A DNA stretch of 64,000 nucleotides from Solenopsis invicta. Taxonomy: Eukaryota > Arthropoda > Insecta > Hymenoptera > Formicidae. Within the stretch, counting starts at the first letter, position 1, and every line of letters begins with the position of its first letter. Location: contig NC_052666.1 in NCBI RefSeq assembly GCF_016802725.1, positions 10,743,375 through 10,807,374 on the forward strand, read 5' to 3'. Positions 33,903 through 45,718 of this stretch are shown one piece after another. The position numbers and the translations under genes were made by a program. The notes beneath the pieces are model-generated. The model was not told the origin of the DNA. It ran no database searches and worked only from the letters and a program-made list of their open reading frames with translations.

Positions 33903-35244
33903 GGTTATTTGCACACGACAATATCCAAGAGCGTACCGGAGGCAAACAGCCACGTTAGTGACAGTTTTCAATTGGTGAATAAGCTTTCCGGTGCACAGCT
34001 TGATGATAACTTTATTCTTATTTCTCTCGATGTGGTATCCCTTTTTACTAATATACCAATCGAGTTAGCCATTAACAGTATCTCTAATAGATGGGAATAT
34101 ATCTCAAAAAATTGCAAGATTCCTAAAGCCGAATTTCTGAATGCCGTACGCTTCGTCTTAGAATCAACGTATTTTAAATTTGACGATATTACATACAAAC
34201 AAAACTTTGGCACGCCCATGGGCTCTCCTTTGTCTCCTATCATCGCGGACCTGGTGCTGCAGGACCTTGAGACGGAGGTGCTAAGTGCATTGGATTTCCA
34301 AGTACCCTTCTTTCTATGTTGATGATATCGCCACGGCGGTTCCTCGAGACATGGTGAATTTTACATTAGATAAATTTAACTCATTCCACCCGAGACTACA
34401 ATTCACCATTGAAATTGGAAACGAAAGGTTGAATTTTTTGGACACCACTATCATCCTGAACGAAAAAACTGTTGAGTTTGATTGGTATCACAAGCCAACT
34501 TTTTCGGGGCGATACCTTAATTTCCACTCTTGGCACCCTGTCTCACAGAAACGCGGCGTTGTCATATGTCTTGTCGACCGAGTTTTTCTTTTGTCCCACC
34601 CGAAATATCACAGGAAGAACTTGGAATTCACCGTCAGCATCCTTTTAGAAAATGACTATCCTCTTGACTTTATTTTTAAAATCATTCGAGAACGACTCAG
34701 ATGCCTTTTCGTGGGGAGATCAAAAAAACAGTTACTTGACAATACATCTGAAGAATTAAAAAAAATCTCTTGGTTCACCGTTCCGTATGTTCCCTCAATT
34801 TCAGAAAGATTCATAAATATCTTTAGAAAATCCAATTCAAAAACCGCTTTTTATAGTTTAAATAAATTGAGTAGATTCATTAAGGTTCAAAAAGATACTC
34901 TTCCAATTTCTTCCTGTAAGGACGTTGTTTACAAGATCTCATGTCGTGATTGCGATGCGTCTTATGTCGGACAAACTGGCAGACAAGTTAAAACCCGCAT
35001 TTCAGAACATCGTAACCATATTCGCAGAAACGTCTCTTCTCAGTCCGTTATCACTGACCACAGGATTGAGTGCGGTCATGATTTCGACTGGGATGGCGTT
35101 AAGGTTCTCGATTATGAGAAATTTTATCATAAGCGACTGATTTCTGAAATTTTATACATTAAACAACAATGTAACGGGCTCAATTTACAATCTGACACGG
35201 ATTTCTTACACCACGCATATTTATCTATTGTCGACAGTTTATAG
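33888..35244 (+). pseudogene. Penelope reverse transcriptase with GIY-YIG endonuclease
   Basis: The first frame, to 34322, has S-L-D-V-V-S-L-F-T-N-I-P with a catalytic Asp and F-G-T-P-M-G-S-P-L-S-P-I-I-A-D. A frameshift near 34305 leads to 34285-35244 with F-Y-V-D-D-I-A-T-A-V, the catalytic pair, then the thumb region and the GIY-YIG domain: V-V-Y-K-I-S-C, C-D-A-S-Y-V-G-Q-T-G-R-Q-V-K-T-R-I-S-E-H. The RT N-terminus is missing: the frame begins at the arm boundary. The protein joins cDNA synthesis with its own endonuclease. This copy is truncated and shifted. Confidence 0.9.
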
Positions 35245-35633
35245 CTTGTTTTGCTATCTATTTATCCTCATCTGTATGTTTGTTTATCTCTCCGGATATC
35301 TGTTCGTACCGGCAGCACCAGTTCCCTTCTCATTTCAAGTTTGACCGTTGTACAGACAAGACGTTCTCGATTTGTCTCAATTTCAATTACTTATTTATTT
35401 ACGCCTTTTGACATGTGGTTATTTGCGCTGACAAAATTCTTTTGTACATGGACAACTACTGACGTTGAGGTGAGTTTTTATTTTACAATTAATTTAAACC
35501 AGTACTCATTATAACTTTCCTTCCATAGTCCGAATCATGTTCCGATTTTCGAGCCTAACAACTCGTATAAGCGTTACATCTTCCGGATGAGGAAGCCCTT
35601 CACCTCAACCTCAGCTGCGCCTTCGAATTATTA

Positions 35634-35663
35634 CTGAAGATGGCTCGAAGAATGAGCCGAAAC
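35634..35663 (+). ncRNA. hammerhead-like motif, right arm
   Basis: CTGAAGA (35634-35640), T, GGCTC-GAAGAAT-GAGCC hairpin, GAAAC (35659-35663). This is the order of the hammerhead core (CUGANGA, stem II, GAAA), and Penelope-like elements are known to carry such ribozymes. Against it: an extra T before stem II, and no clear stem I. A possible stem III pairs AAGCGT near 35568 with ACGTTT at 35662-35667. Confidence 0.35.
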
Positions 35664-35768
35664 GTTTAATAATAAATTATGTATATCTGAAATCTTTACA
35701 GATTATTTACTTTTGCGCACCGTCTACCGCGCTTGACTCGTATTCGCCGCCTTTGTTACTATTATTAC

Positions 35769-38700
35769 CTATTTCACGAGTCTTATTCCTTCAACTTCAT
35801 TATTATATATGTTTCCAGAAATACTTATTCCCTGTGTGGTCGATAACCTACGCAGGATGCTACCAGTTTTAGTGCAGTCACAATCCAGGCCTGTATCAGG
35901 TAAGGTCTATATAGTCAATATAGTCAGTATGAATTCTTTAAGATTTAAAACAACATTCCATGCTCACAATTTCAACAAAAATATCATAATTATGGTATCC
36001 ATTCAACCACGTAGCGCTTGTTCAATCGTGTAATCCGATAATTAACATCCTAATCGATTAACAGTTATAATCTTGTAATTAATTTCATAATACAATCGAT
36101 TGTTAATATCCGAGTCCTACATTTTATATTAAAGGTAGCAATAATAATCATCAATATGATGGTTATCGTTTATAATTCCTTCAAAAAAATCTTAATATCG
36201 TATCATTTACAAAACTAAGCGATTCTACATTCTATCTCAAAGTATTACAGATAATTAATACATTAAATCATCAGTTACATAATCATCAGTTAATTTAATT
36301 ATTTTGTTTAGATACTTCTCGGTGGATTCAACGTCAAGATAATGTGATAAGCTCTCATTTAAACGTGTGTCCTGGCCAAGTACATGTATTCTTCGGTTTA
36401 TTAGCTAAGCTCATTCAGATAAGTATACGCCTATGCAAGCTATCTTTTCTTATATAAACACTCATACAGACATTAAGAAATAGGTTAACTCACAAATATA
36501 TATTAATATGCATTTTCTATTTTCTATTTCAGGAACTTCGACAGTTCTTTGGTGTGATCAGCTTTATACCCTTAAGAGTATGTAATACCGTCAGTCAAAA
36601 CAAGTTTAATATCTTCCTCGCAGATAGAGAACTTAACATAAAGTTTGCATCTTGTTTTACCAAACTATCCAGTTTAATTAATTCCCTTGTATGGTTGAGT
36701 AATAAAAGAATTTATATAAAATATATAAAATAGACAGCATCCGCCTATTAATTTTCAAAAATATTTATCTAGACACCATCACGTAAAAGTTATTATTGTC
36801 TAGAATATTAATGTCCAAAACAGTGACAGACAAGGATTAAGTTATATTAATTTCACACAACGGCACATGTTACATCCCTCGATGCCTTCATTGAGACTTT
36901 CACCTCTCCCCCTCTATTTTCTTCTTTCTCAATTCATATATAGATAAATAAAATTAACTCAAATTATTGTTTATTTATTGTTATCTTACAAGATCAGGAC
37001 CCTTATCTTACTATTATTTAGTTGACAACTATTAATCAACAAAACTGTTTCAACATTAAATTAGAAAACATAAATCAAAATTAAGAGATTTATAAATTAA
37101 AAATTGAGAATTCAGCGGAGAGGTTCAGTCATGTTTATATCTCGTTGCATGCCTGTACACTTAACTCACTCTCATCACTAGCCCATTGTTTTGTTTTCCT
37201 TTCTTTCCCTACGCCTCAATGTCAGCGCTGCTGCAATGTGGACCGACCATCTGCTTTACATCTGCATGCCTACATCCTCTTCGCTCATTCTTCATGCTGT
37301 CTCCTGGTGAACCTCAAAGCAGCAGCACAAACATCAAAGTCAAGGAGGCCGCTCATCCTTCTAGGATAAGATTGGAGCGTCCAGCCAGTTCGATAATGTC
37401 TTTTACATCACCCCCATAATCAGAATAAGGCTCAAACAATATTCGCTTGATAATTGTTCCTTTATAACGTCACTATACTTAATTAAAAAGAGGGGCGTGA
37501 TTGAAATATAAGTCATTAATTTAATTTATTAATTTATTCATTAGACGCTATAGATATCTACTAGTATACCTAAAGTCACTCTCTCATAACGGCATTATTA
37601 TAAATAAATATTATAAGTACAGCATATACTCAGTTACACTGCTTATTATTCCTTATTATTTTCCTATATGTTTAAAGATCAAAATTGACCTACTTATATA
37701 CAGTCTATTTTCTGCACATACTAAGAGAGAACGCATAACACGAAATAGAGTTTAATCAAACAACATATCCGGGCAGTTAAAATACGCTTACTATTTTACA
37801 AGTAAAAGCAACAATTAGCTTATACGTATATAATGACTCAAGTGTTCTCTCCGTCCAGTAAATCACAGACACGAAGGAATTGTCTCAGTATTCCAAGCAT
37901 TCGAGCGTGTCCGAAGTGCAGCACTTTACACACCGCCTGTACCCCCGTCGAAGAGAAGCCAAGGCCTACAACATGGCTATGAATTCAAAGGGGAGCACAA
38001 AAAAACATTTTATATTTAGCATCACTGCATTCAATATTCATTCCACTACAATATACAGCCGTCAGAAGGAAGCTCCCCGCAGCCAGATAATTCGTATCCG
38101 TGCAAAGAGATCTTCAAAGATACATAAGTCGGACAGCGCATGCGCTCCACACCAGTGCCAAGGAAGCAAGCAGCCGATTCTTGCAGATCACGGTACAACG
38201 ATATTATTTCACGACACGTATTCACATGTCCGTAAGTCAGCAAGTCCAAGAGTGTCTCCGCGTCACACATAAAATGTTCAAAATGTTTAATTCATTTACA
38301 GTCACTGATTTAAGAATCAAGAGCACACAACGATCCAGGTGCGCAGTGAACTTCTGCGCATCCTCGTGTATTCCCACAAGCCAGATAACTTACAGTTTAA
38401 TTATAATTAGATATTGCAGAGGTTTTCAGCAATGTCTCTTGATTCCTGCGTGCACAACGGTCTTGGCAGTAATAATATAATTCAGTTATCATATCACAGA
38501 TAATAGATTATCCTCTCTAGAAGATGCCCACTCGACAGCCGCCATGTTACTGCAGTATACAGCAAAAACGTGTTCCGAAAAAATCTCACGGTAAACACGA
38601 TACACGGACCACGCAAAATTTTACATCTCCCTCATTATCAGACATGCCCGTCCGTCTAAAAAGATTTCCTCAATCAAGAAACTCAGCCTGGGATGCTCCG

Positions 38701-38778
38701 ATAGCCTTCTTGTAGAACTTAACTGGAGCGTGGGACATAGCCACAGATACCACAGGCCGCGTTCCTAAAGCCACTCCC
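35769..38778. other. R1-clade 5' region, right of the Penelope element
   Basis: About 3 kb with only short, unconvincing ORFs. AT-rich to about 37100, mixed afterwards. The end at 38778, next to the target duplication, should be the 5' end of the LINE (minus strand GGGGAGTGGCTTTAGG). Nothing else recognised. Confidence 0.4.
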
Positions 38779-38793
38779 CGGTACGGGTGTCTT

Positions 38794-38836
38794 AGCCAAC
38801 TCGACCACTGGCTGTGATGATATTCCTCGCAATAAT
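38794..38836 (-). pseudogene. tRNA-like sequence, 5' half
   Basis: Minus strand: TCACAGCC, then TGGTCGAGTTGG, a good A-box match, and CTAAG leading into the duplicated CGGTACGGGTGTCTT complement. Bases 38818-38836 form the inverted repeat with 18105-18123. Confidence 0.65.
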
Positions 38837-38875
38837 CGATATGGGTTAGAACGCTTTCAAAGGCAGCGTGACTTT

Positions 38876-39200
38876 AAAGTAATAGAGAGAAATATTTTGA
38901 CCGCTGCTGTATCAACACAAATTGAACAAAAATGTCTACTACGGTCGTAGCTAGATCTTCGTGCTTGCATTGTCTATATGATTTTATATACTTTCCTCAA
39001 GTTCAATGAAGGGAGGAAAAGGGTTAATATTTAATAATACGTGATATTACTTAATCTCGTTCAATTTAGAATTGTGTTATAACTGAAAATTAATTCGGCG
39101 CGCAGTTCATTGAACTTGAGGAAAGTATATAAAATCACATAGACAATACAAGCACAAAAACCTAGCTACGACCTTAGTAGACATTCTTGTTCAATTTGTG
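38876..39200. repeat. short foldback element
   Basis: 38893-39008 is repeated inverted at about 39108-39200; both resemble 17885-18090. The loop is 39009-39107. Confidence 0.8.
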
Positions 39201-42190
39201 AAAAAATTAAAAGTTAAAAAGTTATACTTTTTTAAATAAAAAATACTCATCTTTTAATAAGTTTTATTTTCGCGATTTTTATATATTATGTTTTATATAA
39301 TTAAAATCTTCACAAAACCACTGTATTTCTATGTTCTGCAATGTTTAAAGTATGTTCAGTAATTTTCTTAACTGTAAAGAACGAAAACTGGAGACATTTT
39401 GGTCCCGGTGTGACGATTATGGAATTTTCTAAGATGAGTGATCACAAGAGTTAATCTTTGGAAAAGTTTCAAGTTTTTTGAATGTCATAAAATACTTGAA
39501 AGTTTTTAAATATCTAAAATGTTTCTTTCGAAATGTTCCAATATTTGTACAACGTCAAAAGTTTTAAAAAATAAATATGTTTATTTACAAGCTTTAAAAA
39601 TAAAATTGGTATTTACATATAAAACAAAGAACAGATTAAAATTATAATATAAAAATACTATAAGAGAGAAAAAATATATTTTCAGATATTTACACTTTCA
39701 AGACTTTAACAGATTTTTCGATTTCAAATAATATTTAAGACATTTTGAGAATTATTTTCTAAATTAATTACATTTAACCGTTTTGAAATTTTTGGAATAT
39801 AAATTTATAAATAATTTGTGAAAAATTAGAGCAAAGCTTGATTAATTTTCGAAATTAATTTGAAACGAATTCGAATTTCTTGCAATTTAATATTAAATTA
39901 GCGATACATCTATTAATGCAATATTGTTATGACGTTCAACGTGTCTAATGATTAATAATTAAATTAAATTATTAGCAATGGCAAGCGGGGTAATGACAAT
40001 ATAAAATTTCGTGAAATTTCTCCAAGAAAAAAGTTTTCGTTAATAACTAAAGTTGCCTGTGGGAAAGACTGTACTCGCGCACATATAGATACGTACGTAT
40101 ATGCGTGTATTATAAGAACGTAGTTACAAAATTTTCAACTGGGTCTATTTAATTGTGTTTCGAAATTTACGAGAGTGGCACTTATCTGTCAAAATAATGA
40201 CCTTTGGTAGTCGCGCAAAGTATTAAATCGTTTTAGCTGTGTAACAATATGAGGCTGTTTATACCTGTGCAACAATATGAGGCTGTTCACGAAGTTTTAT
40301 CCCTTGTGTGAGCAAAAATGCGGCGTGAGAAACAGCAGGAGTAGACTTGAAAATTACACACGGAATTATTTAATTGAAGGATTAATTAAAAATTTTAAAC
40401 TGGCTTTGACTTTAAATTAGACTCAAAATTAAATATTAACATTTTAATTTTGAGTTTGATATCTAGAGCTTCAACAAATACTCCAGGATGCCGGTAGAGA
40501 TTAAAGAAGGAAATGAGGTTAGAAAATATGTTATGGAGAGGGAAAAGGCGACAGAGAGGACGCAACACAAGTGTGAACTTGATACGCGCAACCCGAGAAA
40601 CCTTTTTTTAGGGTGAGGGGAAAAATTGAAAGGGGGGGGGAGTAGGTGTCGGGAAGTGGTGCTAGTAAGTTACGCCGCGACCGACTCCTACACAAGAAGA
40701 AAGGAGAACGAGAAAGAAGAGAGAGAGCGTAGGTTAGGCAGAGGTTACATTCAAGCGTATGCTCGGTGTGGTTCAACTTCCATGTCCTACGAAGGAGAGG
40801 AGGTGAAAGAAGACATCTCGATGGTATTCCTTGGCTACTCCATTCTTGGCTACTCCATTCTTGAAAATAACCCTCCCGTATCTCTCTGGCAACCTTACCG
40901 TTGGTTGCCGCCTAGCTCGTCGCCTAGTAAGCGCGCACTCCGGCTGTCCAGAACGATCTGTTCGAAAAATGTTCCGCTCGCGCTCCTTTTATACTCTCCG
41001 TGGGCAATCATGATCGCAACCACGTGATACATTACATGGTCGCATGCTGGCTGATAGTGTAGTAGCGAGCGCCATTCGCTATCATGGTAGAAGAAATAAC
41101 ACGTGCAGTTAGAGAGGAACCTGAGAGAGGACACGCTTCGATTTTAGAACATTATTTTGAGAGAGCCTCTGTGATTCACAAAAATGGACATTGAACTACA
41201 TAGCCAATGTCCATTTTTCACGTCGGTAAAATCCGTTTAGATGGTTCTCAGCGGTGCTATGTCCATTTTTACGGTTCTCTTCTGTGCTATGTGCAGGAGT
41301 GAGAGATGCATCAGTTGGATAAAGACGGATAATGGATCTCTGTCCGTCTTCTGTTTAGATCATCGGTTAGAGAGAGAAAGTATCGCGGTAGCAAACACGG
41401 AGCAAGCGACGATGTTATCTCTACGGAAACCCTCCTCTCCACTCACCTATCTCGTTTTCCGCGCTACGTTTTGGCCGTAAAATTCAGAAAGTCCTCTTCG
41501 GACGATTTCTGGGCAGGGAGGTAGAGAAGCCAGAACTCACCCACTCTTTATAAATGTTTTGTATCTTGTTATATTTGTTGTAATGACGTACGCGCATATG
41601 TATGATTTAGAAATGACAATATGCGCGTGTTTAATATTGTACAAAAAAATAATAATGTAATAAAAGAATTTATGGATACCTGAGAATCATATTTTTATTT
41701 TCTTTCAAGTGCGATTTTACGTGAAAATTATTGATCTGATTTCAACACAACGTTTTAATAGTTTTTACGAAATATTACGTAAAAATTAATCAAAATTTGC
41801 AAGCAGAAGAAATTAATAAAAAACTATATAATAATATGATGTATCAAAACGTTGATCGGTAAAGTAACGGATTTTAATAAAATTCTTCTCGATATTAACC
41901 TTTGAAAAAGTGCAATTTTCTCAAACATTGTCGAAAAATCAAAGTTAAAAAATTTTGAGAGCTTTATCAGTAATTTTACGGACGCACGTAAGAGTTCGTG
42001 GTTCAGCGCTAACGTGCTCCGACTCATACTTGCGAGATCGCCGAGATCGTCAGTTAGGGTCTCTAAATTTTTTTTAATTAGTTTGAGCAAACACGCGCGC
42101 GCGTGTGTGTGTGTGTGTACATTGTTACAAGGGCAACAATTAAATTAAACCTTTTTTGACACATAATTAATTATTTATTATTATTTTCAC
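39201..42190. other. no gene seen
   Basis: 39201-40480 is AT-rich and featureless. 40480-41520 is more GC-balanced; it has a 15-base direct duplication (TTGGCTACTCCATTC, about 40831-40860) and a hairpin at 41180-41218, but its ORFs look random. 41520-42190 is AT-rich with a short (GT)n at 42096-42118. Confidence 0.5.
41180..41218. repeat. perfect 14-bp-stem hairpin
   Basis: AAAAATGGACATTG, an 11-base loop, CAATGTCCATTTTT. The half-site CTATGTCCATTTTTAC recurs about 50 bases further on (near 41258-41272). Confidence 0.85.
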
Positions 42191-42201
42191 AAAAATATAT
42201 T

Positions 42202-42700
42202 TTAGTTATAATAATAATAATAATTATAATTATGGACCTGTGTGTCCCTCCCCCCTCCTCTTATTGTTGTCCCGCGACCACCTCCTCTACTTCTGCCTCT
42301 AGATCTTTTTGCTCTTTCTCTTCCTCGTCCTCTTCCTCTCCCTCTACCACGAGTGAATGTATTTATAATCTTTTTCAGATCTGCAGTCTGAAACAAAAAA
42401 TTTATGGAATATGTAAAAGATCATGAGAAATGTTTCGACAACACGTTCGTTTTTCCATAGCAAAACTGTAACCGCATATAAAAATTTGTTTATATTTAAT
42501 TAATTAATACTTACATTTATGGTTACAAGTTGACCTGGCGACGTTGTTGTCATTGTCGCCGTGCGGTCGTCACCGTCGTTGTCGCCGTGTCAGCCGTTAT
42601 CGTTGCCGCCGCGCCGTCACGCTGCACCCTCATCGTTGCCGCCGTCACGCCGCGCCCTCATCGTTGCCGCCGTCACGCCGTCATCGTTGCAATCATAAAT
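42202..42700 (-). CDS. candidate small two-exon gene with RG-rich end
   Basis: Weak candidate. The downstream exon, 42202-42387, follows a TTTGTTTCAG acceptor and encodes T-A-D-L-K-K-I-I-N-T-F then an Arg-Gly-rich stretch (R-G-R-G-R-G-R), G-G-G-R-G and a Tyr-rich end. The upstream exon ends at 42515 before a GTAAGT donor; in the joining frame it gives M-T-T-T-S-P-G-Q-L-V-T-I-N, preceded by Asp/Gly codons to a TGA. The upstream part is a GTTGCCGCC-type minisatellite. The donor, the first bases of the intron and the ATATGCGGTTACAG segment recur at 56876-56925. RG stretches often bind RNA, but function is unknown. Confidence 0.3.
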
Positions 42701-42839
42701 ATACATCTTTTTATTCATACTCATTCATTATCAATCTCGCACATACAGAGTACACAAACACGCATCCACACACATACACACACCCACACACACGGCACGT
42801 ATATGATGCACAGATTGAAATCAATCTAGTTACGATTTA

Positions 42840-43939
42840 ATTGTAATAATACTCGTAATTTGCATAACTTTAATAAAACATTTATATACACGCGCGCGAA
42901 TTAACTTTATATTTGCATCATACACTTAAATGAGAATCTTAGCAGCTTACAAAGCTGAGCCCCTTTACCACGTCAAGGTGATTCTCACGAAGGGGAAAAA
43001 ATGGGAAGCAGCAATCAGCTAAAAGTTGAATTTGTATTTCTTTAAATATAGAAAAAAAATGCCAAAAGTTAAAAAAGACGCATCTCTCTTGATTTGTAAA
43101 ATATATAACCTTTATTTGATATTTTCAACATGAAACGCATGTTTAAAAAAAAAACAAAATTATTTAAAACTATAAAATTCCAATTATATTGTTGGTATTT
43201 TTGTTATTAAGCATGTCACAAAGATCGCAATCACAATTGAAATTATTGCATAAATCTGAGATTAGCAGATGTTATTACAGAGAAGTTTACGTGGTAAACT
43301 TCTTTGAAATAACTGATACAATAATATCAGATTTTTCTTTTGTTCTAAAATTCTTTGTATATTTTAATACAAATATGTGTATTAAAATATTTTTGTATCT
43401 TATCATTAAATATTGTGATTTTTAAAAATCACAGTACATAATATGTGTATATACATATACATGTATATTACGTATGCATGTCTGTATAATTTATTACCAA
43501 CATAGAATGTATTTAATGTATTTCCTTTCATTCTTTTTTTCTTTGTGTCTTGCATTATATCATTAGTAATAAGTAAATGTATGATTTTACAATTTAGTAG
43601 CATGACCACATAAAGTCTTTTATTTGTCCTGTGATAACATCTGCTAATCTAAGATTTATGCAATTATTTCAATTGTGATTGCGATCTTCTACAATATTAT
43701 AAAATGCATACTTATTTTACTCATTACTTGAAAATAATACTTGCTGCACAGTATTATGATTTGTAAATATATTTAACTCTATTGAATTATTATATAAATA
43801 CAATATCTTAATACACATGCAGTATTTTTTTTTTAAATGATGAAACTATAAAGAAATAAAGAATAAAAAGAAATGAAAGGAAATACTTTTAGATATATAA
43901 AAATTATTTATTTTTAAATTTCATGCGTTTTACGTAATT
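42840..43939. other. AT-rich, with an inverted repeat
   Basis: 43222-43280 is repeated inverted at 43631-43690 (AGATCGCAATCACAATTGAA and onward), with a small dyad TGTGATTTTTAAAAATCACA at about 43415-43434 inside. It looks like a MITE of about 470 bp. No gene seen. Confidence 0.6.
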
Positions 43940-44545
43940 TTATTTATTCAATAATTTTTGCATCTTTTTACGGGATGCATTATCTGTTTTTTCACCACGA
44001 TTATTGTATCGTGTACGTGAATACAATTTTACACGGATTAAAAATTGCAATGCTTCCAATCGATGTTTATAACATGAATTATCTTTACGGAACCATTCTG
44101 AATACGTATTATTTGTTATGTTTATGGATTCTTGTGTAATATTTTGTACAATTGCTGTAGACGCTCAATAGCGTTCTCAATTATAATCAATTGCAGGTAA
44201 TTGAGTTTCTATCACTTTTGTAAAAAGAGTTGTCGGTCGAATTAATTTTGTAACTGTAGGAGCATCTTCGTCAGGATTTAAAAACTCTCGCAGTTCTATA
44301 TATTTTTCGTTTGCTGTGGCGTCATCCATTGGCGTTTCCATCATAATATTACAACAATTATCGCATTTAGTTTATACAATACTTTTCCGTGCTACGTATC
44401 CAGCAAAATATGCAATAGCATTGTTATCGTAACTACTCAATAAACTTTTATTTCCAGTAACATTGGTATTATCATACTCTTCGAGAATATTTACATCGTC
44501 ATTAAATAATTCGTCTTCGGGATCGATTTCATGTTGTACATACTA

Positions 44546-45718
44546 CTGTGTCCAAAAAGTAAGGTGACATTGCATTTATTTTGAAAATTCTTTATTTATT
44601 CTTGCAAATCAATTTCGTCCCCTTCAAAGTAATCCCCCCCTGATATAATACACTTATTCCAACGGATTTTCCAATCTTCGAAACAGTTGTAATAATCGAT
44701 TTCAGGAATGGCCTTTACCCAAGCAACACAGTTAGTTTAAGAATACGTTTAATAAACGTTGAAAATCAATTTTATACGTATAAACTGATAAAAATAAACG
44801 TTTAAAATTTGAGACGTTTTTTGTACCAATTTAATAAACGTTATAAAAACGTTTTATAAGACAATTTTTAAACGTGTTCTTTCAAATGTAATTATATAAT
44901 TATAATAATTGAGACGTAAAAAGTATAATATAAATAAGATATTTCATTATATTTACAAGTTAATAATCTTCAGAGAGTTTACATATAAATTTTTTGTGAT
45001 TTATAATATTGTCATCAATATATCTCTTTATTTAAAAATGGCACACAAGAATTGTCAGCGTCTCAGCGTGTCACATCGCATTAAAATTCGATTTAATTAT
45101 AATTTATGAAATCCTGTAATTTCGGATTGAAATGGATTTAACAAGTGAGTGATGGCGCCACCGCTAGGTGGCCACGTCGCGGGGGATCTTCTCGTGAGTA
45201 GAGTGCGGCCACAGGCGTTATATCTACAACAACGTTTACTTTACAACGTTTATTTAACGTTTTTTTTACTAGTGTAAAATACCGTTTTTATACGAGACAT
45301 TTCGACCGGTTAATAAACGTATTTTTATACATCACAAAAACGTTTCGGCTAAACGTTTATTAAACATTTATTAAACGTAACTGTGTTGCTTGGGTAGCTC
45401 CTTCTTCGCAGCGAAACGGTGTCCCCGGAGCGGCCGCTTGAGTTTGCTGAATAGCCAGAAGTCGCATGGAGCCAAATCAGGTGAATACGGTGGTTGTGGA
45501 ACGATATTAGTCGAGTTTTTGGTTAAAAAATCACGAATCACCGTTTCGAGTCGATAGAAGAGATTCAAGCCGCTGCGAAGAAGGAGCTAAAGGCCATTCC
45601 TGAAATCGATTATTACAACTGTTTCGAAGATTGGAAAATCCGTTGGAATAAGTGTATTATATCAGGGGGGGATTACTTTGAAGGGGACGAAATTGATTTG
45701 CAAGAATAAATAAAGAAT
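44546..45718. mobile_element. palindromic mariner inside the P element
   Basis: Left end CTGTGTCCAAAAAGTAAGG after TA. Minus-strand codons (45568-45400) give P-Q-P-P-Y-S-P-D-L-A-P-C-D-F-W-L-F, the mariner catalytic end, continuing left of the MITE as the C-terminal G-G-D-Y-F-E-G-D. The same C-terminal segment recurs on the plus strand at about 45570-45710. The element is thus an inverted partial duplication. The right arm lacks the terminus and stops at about 45718, where the P-element frame resumes (C-L-I-N-S-P-I-N). Confidence 0.85.
44718..45394. mobile_element. 677-bp MITE in the mariner
   Basis: Ends CCCAAGCAACACAGTTA and the inverse TAACTGTGTTGCTTGGG, with TA on both sides (44716-44717, 45395-45396). 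The mirror arm of the mariner still has the empty site, GAGCTAAAGG at 45584-45593. The interior is full of AAACGTTTATTAAACG-like repeats and has a GC-rich block, 45155-45230, that recurs inverted at 60890-60975. No coding capacity. Confidence 0.9.

Larger units (their letters stand above)
32920..35768 (+). mobile_element. Penelope-like element with inverted flanks
   Basis: 983-bp arms, 32920-33902 and 34786-35768, are inverted and almost identical; both end at TAATAATAGTAACAAAGGCGG. The single-copy middle, 33903-34785, encodes reverse transcriptase. The arms encode the GIY-YIG part and the 3' non-coding end. Inverted or direct terminal duplications (pLTRs) are known for Penelope-like elements. 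It sits in the 5' region of the R1-clade LINE. Confidence 0.88.
18177..38778 (-). mobile_element. R1-clade LINE with nested insertions
   Basis: The 3' end is at the left: a T-run at 18174-18182 is the complement of its poly-A tail. The 15-base sequence CGGTACGGGTGTCTT flanks both ends (18162-18176, 38779-38793). On the minus strand the order is ORF1 (about 31470-29012), APE-type endonuclease (28438-27328), reverse transcriptase (24593-about 19770) and the C-terminal domain (19707-18937), then a 760-bp 3' UTR. Insertions inside: Kolobok 24598-27323, Tc1 20170-23889, Penelope-like 32920-35768. The 5' region beyond ORF1 is long (over 4 kb without the Penelope-like element), so it may hide further insertions. 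ORFs carry several stops and frameshifts. Confidence 0.88.
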
